Assembly (NCBI GenBank): GCA_002381805.1
Contig: DFXZ01000005.1
Location: forward strand, 1 to 64,000
Direction: 5' to 3'
Length of the DNA stretch: 64,000 bases
From: Bdellovibrio sp. UBA4095
GTDB taxonomy: Bacteria > Bdellovibrionota > Bdellovibrionia > Bdellovibrionales > Bdellovibrionaceae
Numbering within the stretch: position 1 is the first letter of the stretch; the number at the start of each line of letters is the position of its first letter. A program made the translations under genes and the position numbers. Below the pieces are notes generated by a model, which did no database searches, was not told where the DNA came from, and worked only from the letters and a program-made list of their open reading frames with translations. This document shows positions 42,848 to 51,206 of the stretch, in pieces.

Positions 42848-44221
42848 TTACACATCAGACTTGGCGACCTGAGGCTTTATTCTCTTCTTAAAATAGAATA
42901 GCAGAACAATACCGATACACATGACTAAGGAACCCAGATATTTCCACACTCTTCCCGGATCTCGGTTCACTGACAGAATAGAAGCTTCCGCCACACCTGT
43001 AGGAGATTGCTCAAAACTGGCCTGATACAGATAAAAACCTTTGTGCTGAAGAGGCTCATTCATGGAAATCACAGTCTGTTGGTCCCCATCAAACTGAACT
43101 TCACTTTCATAGGCCATGGCTCTATTAGTACCGGGATAGTCTGTCTTTCTAAAATTCAGCAAAGAAATACTAAATCCCAGCGGCACTTTTTTATTTTGAT
43201 AGGCGACTAGATAGACCCATTCATCGGTGAAAATTTTGATGTAGTCATTAAGGACCAAGAAACTTTCTTTTTCGTTGTAACGAACTCTGACCGAGGAAGA
43301 AGTCATCGGAGTCGGTCGCTCCATTCTTTGGACTTCGTATCTTTGCACAGCTTTCGGATAGTACCGTAAAATCCGAAGTTGCAAATTCATCCAGCCCGTC
43401 TCTACAACATCTCCTTCGCGAATCTGTCCCTTTTTATCGGGTTGGGCACTATCTTTGCGATAGAGCGCATACTGCAGTTCACCCTTCTCGTCTTGATAAA
43501 GTCGAATCTCATTAATCTCAGGAGTTCGCTCCCAGAGCCCCCCCAGGGTCAGCAAAACTGGTCCGATTTGCTTATCGACCTTTTCAAAAATATTCCGCTG
43601 GACCATCCAGTCGATCTCACTCACATTCGCATTAGAGAGCTGAACCCGAACGGCTGCTCCACTTTGACTATTTTCTGAAGACTCGACTTGCATTTTCGGA
43701 AGACCATAAGGGATCGATTCAAGAAGTTCAAAATTCAAACCTTTGGCTTTAATTAACACCGATCGATCCGGATGAATGGGATTCTTTAAAAAGTTCACTG
43801 GTTCTGAATAAACTTTTTCATAGTCAGCACCAGTTCGAGATCTGTAAACGTTCAGCTCCGTGTCTTGCAGAATGACTTCACTAACCTCATCCAGCGGTGC
43901 CAATCGCATCGATCCGTCAACGCCATAAAGCTGAGTCAAAAAGGAACCGTAGAGAATAATTATGATACCCACGTGCGCAAATATGAAAGCGGCATGGTGC
44001 GACTTCCAAGGCCAACGATCCAGCATCACGGCAATCAAACTGACCACCAGCATACCCAATGTGGCGTTCATCCAGACTGAATCATAGACAAGGTTTTTGG
44101 CTGTCCAAGCATTGAATTGCGCCTCTACGAGGGTACCCGCTGCAATTAAAACAGCGAGAATGGCCATGATCAGCACGGCCAATCTCAAAGAGGCTAGAAA
44201 CTTAATGATTTTTCGGTACAC
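42848..44221 (-). CDS. resB: ResB-family cytochrome c biogenesis protein
   Basis: 457 residues from a GTG 4 nt after the nrfA stop. Three N-terminal membrane helices (about 11-31, 52-68, 75-95) precede a large periplasmic domain, and a fourth helix lies near residue 430 (YLGSLVMCIGIVLLFYF). This is the ResB/Ccs1 layout. ResB works with ResC/CcsA to deliver heme to apocytochromes c. No ResC gene is adjacent, whereas in many epsilon- and delta-type nrf operons the two are fused as NrfI or adjacent. The partner must be encoded elsewhere. It is clearly linked to maturation of NrfA and NrfH. Confidence 0.85.
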   Translation of the reverse strand: MYRKIIKFLASLRLAVLIMAILAVLIAAGTLVEAQFNAWTAKNLVYDSVWMNATLGMLVVSLIAVMLDRWPWKSHHAAFIFAHVGIIIILYGSFLTQLYGVDGSMRLAPLDEVSEVILQDTELNVYRSRTGADYEKVYSEPVNFLKNPIHPDRSVLIKAKGLNFELLESIPYGLPKMQVESSENSQSGAAVRVQLSNANVSEIDWMVQRNIFEKVDKQIGPVLLTLGGLWERTPEINEIRLYQDEKGELQYALYRKDSAQPDKKGQIREGDVVETGWMNLQLRILRYYPKAVQRYEVQRMERPTPMTSSSVRVRYNEKESFLVLNDYIKIFTDEWVYLVAYQNKKVPLGFSISLLNFRKTDYPGTNRAMAYESEVQFDGDQQTVISMNEPLQHKGFYLYQASFEQSPTGVAEASILSVNRDPGRVWKYLGSLVMCIGIVLLFYFKKRIKPQVAKSDV

Positions 44222-44225
44222 GAAG

Positions 44226-45608
44226 CTACTTTCCGGTCTTTTCTTTTCTTAACTCCGCGACGATCTTTTGACCCTGACGAATCTTTTCGATGGAAAGGGC
44301 CAAAACACGAGCCGACTCCTGAGGAGCATGGAAACCAGAAGAGTTTTCCGCCTCCACAAAGTCGAACAAAAACTGCGCTTGTTTTTGCAGATCCCTAGCC
44401 TGAGCTAACTTTTTGTTAGGACTCTTTTCAAGATCAATGTCTTTAAACTCTTTAAGGTCGTTGATGTAGTCAACCAAAGCGTCGAAAGTCACGTTTCTTA
44501 GTTCCATGTGACGATCTTGGATTGTTTCAGCCCGAGATTTTAGTTCTGCCTCCGGAACATTATGGCAAGTCTGGCATGCTTTGTCGATATTCAGCAGTGG
44601 ACTGCGCACTTGATGATCCGTGACCTTCATTGCGCCCACACGTTGATAAGGCATATGGCAGTCAACGCAGGCAACACCCGCTCGCGCATGGCTGCCTTGA
44701 TTGAACATTTCAAACTCTGGATGCTGAGCTTTCAGAACCTTAGCGCCCGTTAAGGCATGAACCCAATCCTTGTGTCCGTCTTCTTGATAGTACTCTAAAA
44801 TCTGATCGGCTTTAAGGCCCTTTGCCCACGGGTAGACCAGCTTTTTCGTGTCACCCTTGAAGTAGTATTCTACGTGACATTGACCGCAAACAAAGCTGCG
44901 CATTTCTTGACGAGTCGCCATTTTATTGACGTCGTACTCTTTAATCCCTTGATTTGCCTTCACCGTCTTAATTGCCTCCATAAAGGCCGGTCGGGTCACT
45001 CGCAGTGACATGGTAGAAGGATCATGGCAATCAATACAAGACACCGGATGTTTCACTGAGTGAACGATCTCTTTGTAAGGGATTTGATTCATTTTCTCGA
45101 AGCCCTTAGTGATGTCTCCGTCCCCCAGCTTTTTATAAAGCGTGTAAGTAGAGGCGTGGCAGTTCAAACAAGTTCCTGGCTGCTTCGCCACATTCTGACG
45201 TTCTGTGAAAACCTGATCCAACAACATATAAGCATGACCGCGCTCTTCCCTAAAGTCCGCAGAAAAGGCGTAACCGGCCCACATGGTCTTCAGTCTCGGA
45301 TCTTCATCCAGCTTTTGGACAGCCACGACATCTCGGGGGTCTTTATCTGTCGGAATGTGAGGGAAGGCTTCGGAACCACCATATTTGGTTCTCTTCATAT
45401 CCGCAGTTTTTAAGTAGGAATCATATTGATGGGGAAAGTTCTTACCCCAAACTGCTGGATCATCGATATCATCGGTGATTTCAACAACGCGGTAGAAAGG
45501 ATTGCGTCCTTCTGTCTTTCTTTCGAAAATATTTACTAAAAGTGCTGTCAGCAGCACCGTTACTACAGCGGCCCCACCAATGGCTGCAAACATCCATTTT
45601 TTATTCAT
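44226..45608 (-). CDS. nrfA: Cytochrome c nitrite reductase NrfA with CxxCH at heme 1
   Basis: Pentaheme periplasmic enzyme that reduces nitrite to ammonium with six electrons. The 460 residues begin with a membrane/signal segment (8-27). Five heme motifs occur: CLNCH (147-151), CIDCH (191-195), CGQCH (241-245), CVDCH (314-318) and CQTCH (345-349). Tyr248 in CGQCHVEYYF and His307 in QGSHARAGVAC match the conserved active-site Tyr and His. The first motif is the catalytic heme. It has His where canonical NrfA has Lys (CxxCK), a variant known in some NrfA such as that of Campylobacter jejuni. It follows nrfH by 12 nt and precedes resB by 4. Confidence 0.93.
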   Translation of the reverse strand: MNKKWMFAAIGGAAVVTVLLTALLVNIFERKTEGRNPFYRVVEITDDIDDPAVWGKNFPHQYDSYLKTADMKRTKYGGSEAFPHIPTDKDPRDVVAVQKLDEDPRLKTMWAGYAFSADFREERGHAYMLLDQVFTERQNVAKQPGTCLNCHASTYTLYKKLGDGDITKGFEKMNQIPYKEIVHSVKHPVSCIDCHDPSTMSLRVTRPAFMEAIKTVKANQGIKEYDVNKMATRQEMRSFVCGQCHVEYYFKGDTKKLVYPWAKGLKADQILEYYQEDGHKDWVHALTGAKVLKAQHPEFEMFNQGSHARAGVACVDCHMPYQRVGAMKVTDHQVRSPLLNIDKACQTCHNVPEAELKSRAETIQDRHMELRNVTFDALVDYINDLKEFKDIDLEKSPNKKLAQARDLQKQAQFLFDFVEAENSSGFHAPQESARVLALSIEKIRQGQKIVAELRKEKTGK

Positions 45609-45620
45609 AGTTGTCGTCTC

Positions 45621-46076
45621 CTACTTCGCATGTCCAACACTGCGGTGACAGTGTAAACAATTAGAATTTTCGTTATGACTGGTATTCTCTCGTGTCATCG
45701 CCTGAATCATAGGCTGATGACAGCTTAAACATGAGTTCTTTACGACCCTCAGACTGTGTTCCTTGATCAGAATTGGTTCATGGAAATTCTGCAAGGTAAA
45801 CGCCGCCGCATGATTGAACCCGTTGAGGGCCTTAACCGCATACTTACCAACGATATTGTGTGGCAAGTGACAGTCGTTGCACTTAGCCACGTGATGATGG
45901 GAACCTTTTTGCCAGGAGTTCATATTGTCTTGCATGATATGGCAATTTACGCAGGCTTTGGGATCATCCAACATGTAGGAATACCCTTTTGCGTAGATAA
46001 AGGAATAGCATCCAAGCCCAATTGCTATGCCGAACATGACTAAAATTAAAATGCTGAATTTATTTGAAACGTTCAT
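45621..46076 (-). CDS. nrfH: Tetraheme quinol dehydrogenase NrfH
   Basis: NapC/NirT-family membrane cytochrome that takes electrons from menaquinol and feeds NrfA. 151 residues with one N-terminal membrane helix (8-28). Four CxxCH motifs occur: CVNCH (42-46), CNDCH (66-70), CLSCH (116-120) and CLHCH (140-144). MQDNMNSW after the first heme includes the Met expected as its unusual ligand. The order nrfH-nrfA and the short spacing are the standard complex. Upstream of it lies about 290 nt of divergent control region shared with the PAS histidine kinase. Confidence 0.93.
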   Translation of the reverse strand: MNVSNKFSILILVMFGIAIGLGCYSFIYAKGYSYMLDDPKACVNCHIMQDNMNSWQKGSHHHVAKCNDCHLPHNIVGKYAVKALNGFNHAAAFTLQNFHEPILIKEHSLRVVKNSCLSCHQPMIQAMTRENTSHNENSNCLHCHRSVGHAK

Positions 46077-46369
46077 TCAGGCTATTATTCCTTTAATGCG
46101 ATGACAAAAACATGACCATCATCATCTAATAGATGTTTACGGTCCATAAATAAAGTAAAAAGCGACTCTATTTAGGTGAACTAGTAAAATGCAAAAATCT
46201 TTTTGATCGAATTTTAACTTGGTCTTTGTAAAAATCGCCCAGAACTTCTTGGAATCATTACGAATTTGCAAGGCCTTTTAAACGCGGCTAACAATATCTT
46301 GGTTTACCATTTGCCATGTGGCATATCCACCTCAAGTCTTAGATAAATCCAAGAGTGTGAGGAACTGGA

Positions 46370-47872
46370 ATGCCCAATGCTGATACCCAATGCCCTCAAA
46401 AAAGTCCGCCAGAGCCGTATCAAGATCAGTACAAGATTCTGATCGACAACATCAAAGACTATGGAATCTTCATGCTCGACCCCGAAGGTTATATCCGAAC
46501 TTGGAATCGCGGGGCTCAACTCATAAAGGGCTATGCAGAAAATGAAATTCTCGGCAGACATTTTAGTGTTTTTTATACACCTTCCGATCTGAAGGCTCAG
46601 CTTCCCCAACGAGAGCTAAAAAGAGCCCTGCTCGAAGGAAAATGCGAAGAAGAAGGCTGGCGCCTTCGCAAAGACGGCTCGATGTTTTGGGCGAATATCG
46701 TCATTACCCCGCTATTTGACTCCAGCGGCCACCACATGGGTTTTACCAAGGTCACTCGAGATCTCACAGACCGAGCTTTTGCCGAGCGAGCCCTTAAAGA
46801 GAGTGAAGAAAAATTTCGACTTATGGTGGAGGCCGTTCGTGACTACGTCATCATCATGCTCGACCCTGCGGGAAGAATAATCAGCTGGAACAGTGGTGCA
46901 GAACGTATCAAAGGCTGGACGGAGAAAGAAATTTTAGGCGCTCACTTTTCAGTCTTTTATACCGAAGAAGATCGCCAGTCCGGAAAAGTGGAGATCGAAA
47001 TCAACACAGCTATTCGTGAAGGTCGCTTCGAAGATTATGGCTGGCGAGTAAAGAAGGATGGGAACCGTTTCTTTGCGAATGTCATTCTTACAGCTCTTTT
47101 CGATGAGCAAGGCAAATTGAAAGGGTTCTGCAAAATCACACGGGATATCACCGAAAAGATGGAATCGGACGAGGCCTTGAAAAAAGCCTACACGGAGCTT
47201 GAATCCTTTAGCTATTCTGTTTCGCATGACTTGCGGGCCCCGCTAAGAAGGCTCGAGGGATTTAGTGACATTCTAATATCGACACAGTCGGGTCAACTCG
47301 ATGAAAATGGGAAGCACTACCTGCAAAGAATTCGCGAGTCTGCACAGCGCATGTCACAACTTATCGAAGATCTTTTAAACTTATCCAAAATCGGCCAAGC
47401 TGAGCTGACCCGAACAGAGATCAACCTCAGTGAAATGGCCGAGCGCATTGCCCACGATGTTCAACGACCAAACTATTTGGCGACCCAGTTAAAGATTAAA
47501 AAAGACGTCGTTGCTTTTGCGGATGCCGGTCTACTTAGAACCGTTCTGCACAACCTCTTTGAAAATGCACTTAAGTACTCTTCAAAAGCTACGTCTCCAG
47601 TTGTTGAATTTGGCGAGCTCGTTGAGGACTCAAGACAAATCTACTTCATCAAAGACAATGGCGTTGGATATAATAGCAACTATGCAGAGCGACTGTTCGT
47701 CGCTTTCCAGAGGCTGCATGCCTCTGACGAATTCCCAGGGCACGGTGTCGGGCTTGCCACTGTCAAAAGAATCATTAGTAAGCACGGAGGTCAAATCTGG
47801 TCTGAAAGCACCGAGGGTCATGGAGCCACCTTTTACTTCACCTTAAATAACTCTGGAGTAAAGCATGTGTAA
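46370..47872 (+). CDS. PAS-PAS sensor histidine kinase
   Basis: 500 residues with no membrane segment. Two PAS domains (about 18-135 and 148-268) are clear tandem duplicates: YGIFMLDPEGYIRTWNRGAQ against YVIIMLDPAGRIISWNSGAE, each followed by EILG.HFSVFYT. The HisKA domain has phospho-acceptor SYSVSHDLRAPLRRLEGF at about 283-300, followed by an HATPase_c domain with N-box FENALKYSS, DNGVGY and GHGVGLATV. A GAGGAA site precedes the ATG. It overlaps the downstream hybrid kinase by 8 nt, so the pair is a single signalling unit. The PAS ligand is not evident. Confidence 0.9.
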   Translation: MPNADTQCPQKSPPEPYQDQYKILIDNIKDYGIFMLDPEGYIRTWNRGAQLIKGYAENEILGRHFSVFYTPSDLKAQLPQRELKRALLEGKCEEEGWRLRKDGSMFWANIVITPLFDSSGHHMGFTKVTRDLTDRAFAERALKESEEKFRLMVEAVRDYVIIMLDPAGRIISWNSGAERIKGWTEKEILGAHFSVFYTEEDRQSGKVEIEINTAIREGRFEDYGWRVKKDGNRFFANVILTALFDEQGKLKGFCKITRDITEKMESDEALKKAYTELESFSYSVSHDLRAPLRRLEGFSDILISTQSGQLDENGKHYLQRIRESAQRMSQLIEDLLNLSKIGQAELTRTEINLSEMAERIAHDVQRPNYLATQLKIKKDVVAFADAGLLRTVLHNLFENALKYSSKATSPVVEFGELVEDSRQIYFIKDNGVGYNSNYAERLFVAFQRLHASDEFPGHGVGLATVKRIISKHGGQIWSESTEGHGATFYFTLNNSGVKHV

Positions 47873-50258
47873 TCTTGAGACCTCTGTAACTCCAACCGAA
47901 GAACTGAGAATTTTGTACATCGAAGACAGTCTTGTCGACCTGGAACTGGTAAAAGGCTATCTGGCAATTGAAAGAACACCGGTCTATATTGAACGCATCG
48001 AAACACCAGATCAATTGAGCTCCGCCTTATCTCAGCCTTGGGATGCCGTTCTTGCTGACTACAGCTTACCTCAGTTTGATGCTTTGACGGCCCTGAAAAT
48101 GGTTAGGGCTAGTTGGCAGGATCTCCCGTTCTTGGTTTTTTCCGGCACCATCGGAGAAAAAAATGCTATCAAACTGATGAAGTCCGGAGCCAGTGATATC
48201 ATTTCAAAATCAGACATCAAAAATTTATTCGAATGTGTGCTTCGCGAGGTCAATAAGTCAAGAGCTCGCAGAGCCGAAAAACAGGCGTTTCAGAACTTGA
48301 AAAAACGTGAAGCACAAATAAGTACAATTCTGGCGACGACTCACGACGGTGTTATTACGACGGATGAAAACGGTACCATCCTTGAGTTCAATGCTGCTGC
48401 AGAAAAAATGTTTGGGTACGGTAAAACTGAGCTGCTTGAAAATGCCGTAATTCGAATAAATGACCTTATTCCTGATTTTGCTGAAACGAAACACATCAGG
48501 CAGAACTTGCAGGTAGAGACCACTGGAAGAAGATCCGATGGTTCTTTATTTCCGCTGGAAGGAAGTATCGTTTTCAATGAAAACGCTGGCGGCTCTCTAC
48601 TGACCTGTTTCGTTCGCGATATCTCCATTCGAAAAAAGCAAGAAAAGGCTCTAAGAGAAAGTGAACGGGCCTTACAGGAAATGGCCAATGCCATGCCCCA
48701 GATCGTCTGGACGATGGATCCCAACGGTGAGGTCACCTATGTCAACCAAGGCTGGATCCAATATTCAGGAACAGCTGTATCTAAAGACAACCGAAAAAAA
48801 TACATTCATCCCGATGACCTCCTTCCTTGGACTCAAATGCGCGACAGATGCCTGAAAACGGGTGAGGAAATATCGCACGAGATGAGACTACGAAGTGCCA
48901 AGGGGGAGCATCGATGGTTCCTTATTCGGGCTGTTGCCGCGCGAGATGATGAAGGAAAAATCAAACGCTGGTATGGAGCTTCGACCGACATTCATGAACA
49001 AAAATCCTATGCCGAGGAACTTGCCGCAGCGAAAAAATCTGCAGAGGATGCCAACCGCTCCAAAACTGAATTTTTGGCGAACATGAGTCATGAGATTCGT
49101 ACTCCACTGGGTGCGATATTGGGCTTTGCCGACCTCATGTCGGATCCTCATCAAAAACAAGAAGATCGCTTGGATTGCATCGATACCATTCGCCGCAATG
49201 GCGCTCTTCTGTCGAAAGTTATTAATGATATTCTGGATCTTTCAAAAGTTGAGTCTCTTAAGTTAGAAATTGAAAGCCTAAAGGTTCCCTTGATAGACAC
49301 GATTAACGATGTCGTTTCACTATTGGCTCTTAAGTCTCAAGAAAAGGGCATTGCCATCAAAACTCAATATGGTGACGACCTACCTTATGCGATTTTGACG
49401 GACCCAACACGTCTTCGTCAGATTCTTATCAATGTCATAGGCAACGCCGTCAAATTCACCGACAAAGGCTTTGTGAATATCAGTGTCAGTCATATTCCTC
49501 CATTAAAAGACGATCAACCTGGCCAGATCTGTTTCCAAGTGACAGACACAGGTCCTGGAATTCCTCCGGCGCAGGCGGAGCGCCTGTTTAATGCCTTCGT
49601 CCAAGCAGACACTTCGACGACTCGCAAGTTTGGAGGAACAGGTCTGGGGTTAGTGCTTTCGCGTAAGCTAGCTCATGCCCTTGGTGGGAACCTTCACTTG
49701 AAAGCGTCGACAGTCGGTGCAGGGAGCACCTTCGAAATTTTAATTAGCACAGGTTTTACCCAGACCACGTCCGCAGAGTTTGCTCATCCAAATTTATATG
49801 ACCTTCCTAAAAAAGCGACTCTTCGTCCGCTAACTCTGAACGGACAAAAAATCCTCGTGGTCGACGATTCGCAGGACAATAGAGTCCTGATAAGTCGTTT
49901 CCTGACTCTTGCCGGTGCGCAAGTTCAACTTGCTTGCGATGGCCAGGAAGGTGTCCAAGCAGCTCTTGCTAACAACTTTAATTCGATACTGATGGATATC
50001 CAGATGCCAAATATGGATGGGTTTCAGGCCATCACCGAGCTTCGTAGCAAGGGTTACGAAGGTATCGTGGTAGCCCTCACTGCCCATGCCATGAAAGAGG
50101 ATCGTCAGCGCTGTTTGGATTCGGGCTTTGACGAACATCTAAGTAAGCCTATTGAAAGGTGGACTCTTATCGAGATCTTGCAGAACATGCATTTGAATCC
50201 TCCGACCCGAGCAAACGATCGTATTTCTGTGAAAGCTAATCACTTGCTTGATCATTAA
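47865..50258 (+). CDS. Hybrid histidine kinase (REC-PAS-PAS-HisKA-HATPase-REC)
   Basis: 797 residues, cytoplasmic. The N-terminal receiver (about 14-130) carries phospho-acceptor Asp65 in VLADYSLP. Two PAS domains follow (about 150-265 and 275-395), then HisKA with the acceptor His in FLANMSHEIRTPLGAI (about 423) and HATPase_c with VIGNAVKFTD, DTGPGI and GGTGLGL. A C-terminal receiver (about 662-780) has Asp711 in MDIQMPNMDGF. The layout suggests that the N-terminal receiver takes phosphate from the overlapping upstream kinase and passes the signal on. No output regulator lies next to it. Confidence 0.9.
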   Translation: MCNLETSVTPTEELRILYIEDSLVDLELVKGYLAIERTPVYIERIETPDQLSSALSQPWDAVLADYSLPQFDALTALKMVRASWQDLPFLVFSGTIGEKNAIKLMKSGASDIISKSDIKNLFECVLREVNKSRARRAEKQAFQNLKKREAQISTILATTHDGVITTDENGTILEFNAAAEKMFGYGKTELLENAVIRINDLIPDFAETKHIRQNLQVETTGRRSDGSLFPLEGSIVFNENAGGSLLTCFVRDISIRKKQEKALRESERALQEMANAMPQIVWTMDPNGEVTYVNQGWIQYSGTAVSKDNRKKYIHPDDLLPWTQMRDRCLKTGEEISHEMRLRSAKGEHRWFLIRAVAARDDEGKIKRWYGASTDIHEQKSYAEELAAAKKSAEDANRSKTEFLANMSHEIRTPLGAILGFADLMSDPHQKQEDRLDCIDTIRRNGALLSKVINDILDLSKVESLKLEIESLKVPLIDTINDVVSLLALKSQEKGIAIKTQYGDDLPYAILTDPTRLRQILINVIGNAVKFTDKGFVNISVSHIPPLKDDQPGQICFQVTDTGPGIPPAQAERLFNAFVQADTSTTRKFGGTGLGLVLSRKLAHALGGNLHLKASTVGAGSTFEILISTGFTQTTSAEFAHPNLYDLPKKATLRPLTLNGQKILVVDDSQDNRVLISRFLTLAGAQVQLACDGQEGVQAALANNFNSILMDIQMPNMDGFQAITELRSKGYEGIVVALTAHAMKEDRQRCLDSGFDEHLSKPIERWTLIEILQNMHLNPPTRANDRISVKANHLLDH

Positions 50259-50357
50259 GCTCGTTCGAGGTCCAAAATTATTTTTGCTCTCTAGACGAGC
50301 AGAAATCTTTCGATCAGAATTCTTTTTACTCAGCTAGTCTGAAAGGAAAGGAATTTT

Positions 50358-51065
50358 GTGAGAAAACTTTTATTAGTCTGTTTACTGTCCGTGAGTGCTC
50401 CTGCTTTTGCGGAATATTCGAGCACTCTTACCATGACCTCCAACTACATCTGGAGAGGTCTAAGCTTTTCAAGCGGAGGCGCACCTGATGCCGCAAGTGG
50501 ATCCCCTGTACTTCAAGGTTCCTTCGACTACGCGCACAGCTCGGGATTTGGCCTAAGTCTTTTTGCCGGCAACACTGATACCTATAATTTTTCCACTTCT
50601 ACAGTGGAGAAAGACACTGAAGCGGAAATAAACGGAACGTACACATACAACCTGAATGATGAGGTCAGCATGGGACTTCATTTGTTCTGGTTCAATTATC
50701 TTCGCAATTCCAGTAATAACAGCGTGGATTATGGTGGATTCTTACGCTGGAAAATGATTCGTTTTGATTTCTCCTACATACCCGACTATTTCGGAACAGA
50801 GTCTTCAGATACCTACGTGCGTTTAACTGGAACACACCAGCTATCAGAAAAAATGGGCCTAATAGCTCATCTGGGCTCTTCAAGTTTCGGTAATGAGAGC
50901 AAAGTTGGATATAAAAACTATCTCGACCATCGCCTTGGCGTCTATTACACAGTGGCACCCTTCACTGTCGAGACTGCCTATTCGGATACGGATCGCAAGG
51001 ATCTGACAAACCAAAAACTGAACGACAAGGCCGTTACTATCAGCCTATCTGCAACTTTTCAGTAA
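50358..51065 (+). CDS. TorF-family putative outer-membrane porin
   Basis: 235 residues from a GTG with AAAGGAAAGGA upstream. Signal peptide 1-18 (cut after AFA). The mature start YSSTLTMTSNYIWRGLSFSSGGAPDAASGS (in outline) is the TIGR02001-type signature of TorF-like barrels, which have about 12 alternating beta-strands with aromatic girdles. The end (AVTISLSATFQ) is the last barrel strand. Some relatives pair with TorA-type or tonB-dependent systems; no such partner is here. A strong terminator follows. Its position after the two kinases may make it their target, but this is inference. Confidence 0.82.
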   Translation: MRKLLLVCLLSVSAPAFAEYSSTLTMTSNYIWRGLSFSSGGAPDAASGSPVLQGSFDYAHSSGFGLSLFAGNTDTYNFSTSTVEKDTEAEINGTYTYNLNDEVSMGLHLFWFNYLRNSSNNSVDYGGFLRWKMIRFDFSYIPDYFGTESSDTYVRLTGTHQLSEKMGLIAHLGSSSFGNESKVGYKNYLDHRLGVYYTVAPFTVETAYSDTDRKDLTNQKLNDKAVTISLSATFQ

Positions 51066-51072
51066 GCTTCCG

Positions 51073-51120
51073 AACGCGAATAAGTTAGTAAGTTTCAAAA
51101 AACTTATTCGCGTTTCTTCT
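51073..51120 (+). terminator. Terminator after the TorF-like gene
   Basis: AACGCGAATAAGTT / AACTTATTCGCGTT, a perfect 14-bp stem with a 14-nt loop, then TCTTCTCTT. Confidence 0.85.
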
Positions 51121-51206
51121 CTTTAAGGTCTAGATCCCTTAGCATTCCTAAAGAAACACTCGTCGATTCCGAAAAACTACCCAGTTTTAATGAAAAGGCG
51201 ATTATT

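Noticed and set aside
46203..46217. FNR-like box upstream of nrfH
   Set aside because: TTGATCGAATTTTAA has one good half-site only; the second half does not match ATCAA.
51125..51175. FliA (sigma-28) promoter upstream of the chemoreceptor
   Set aside because: TAAAG and GTCGATTC are present but the spacing is far too short.
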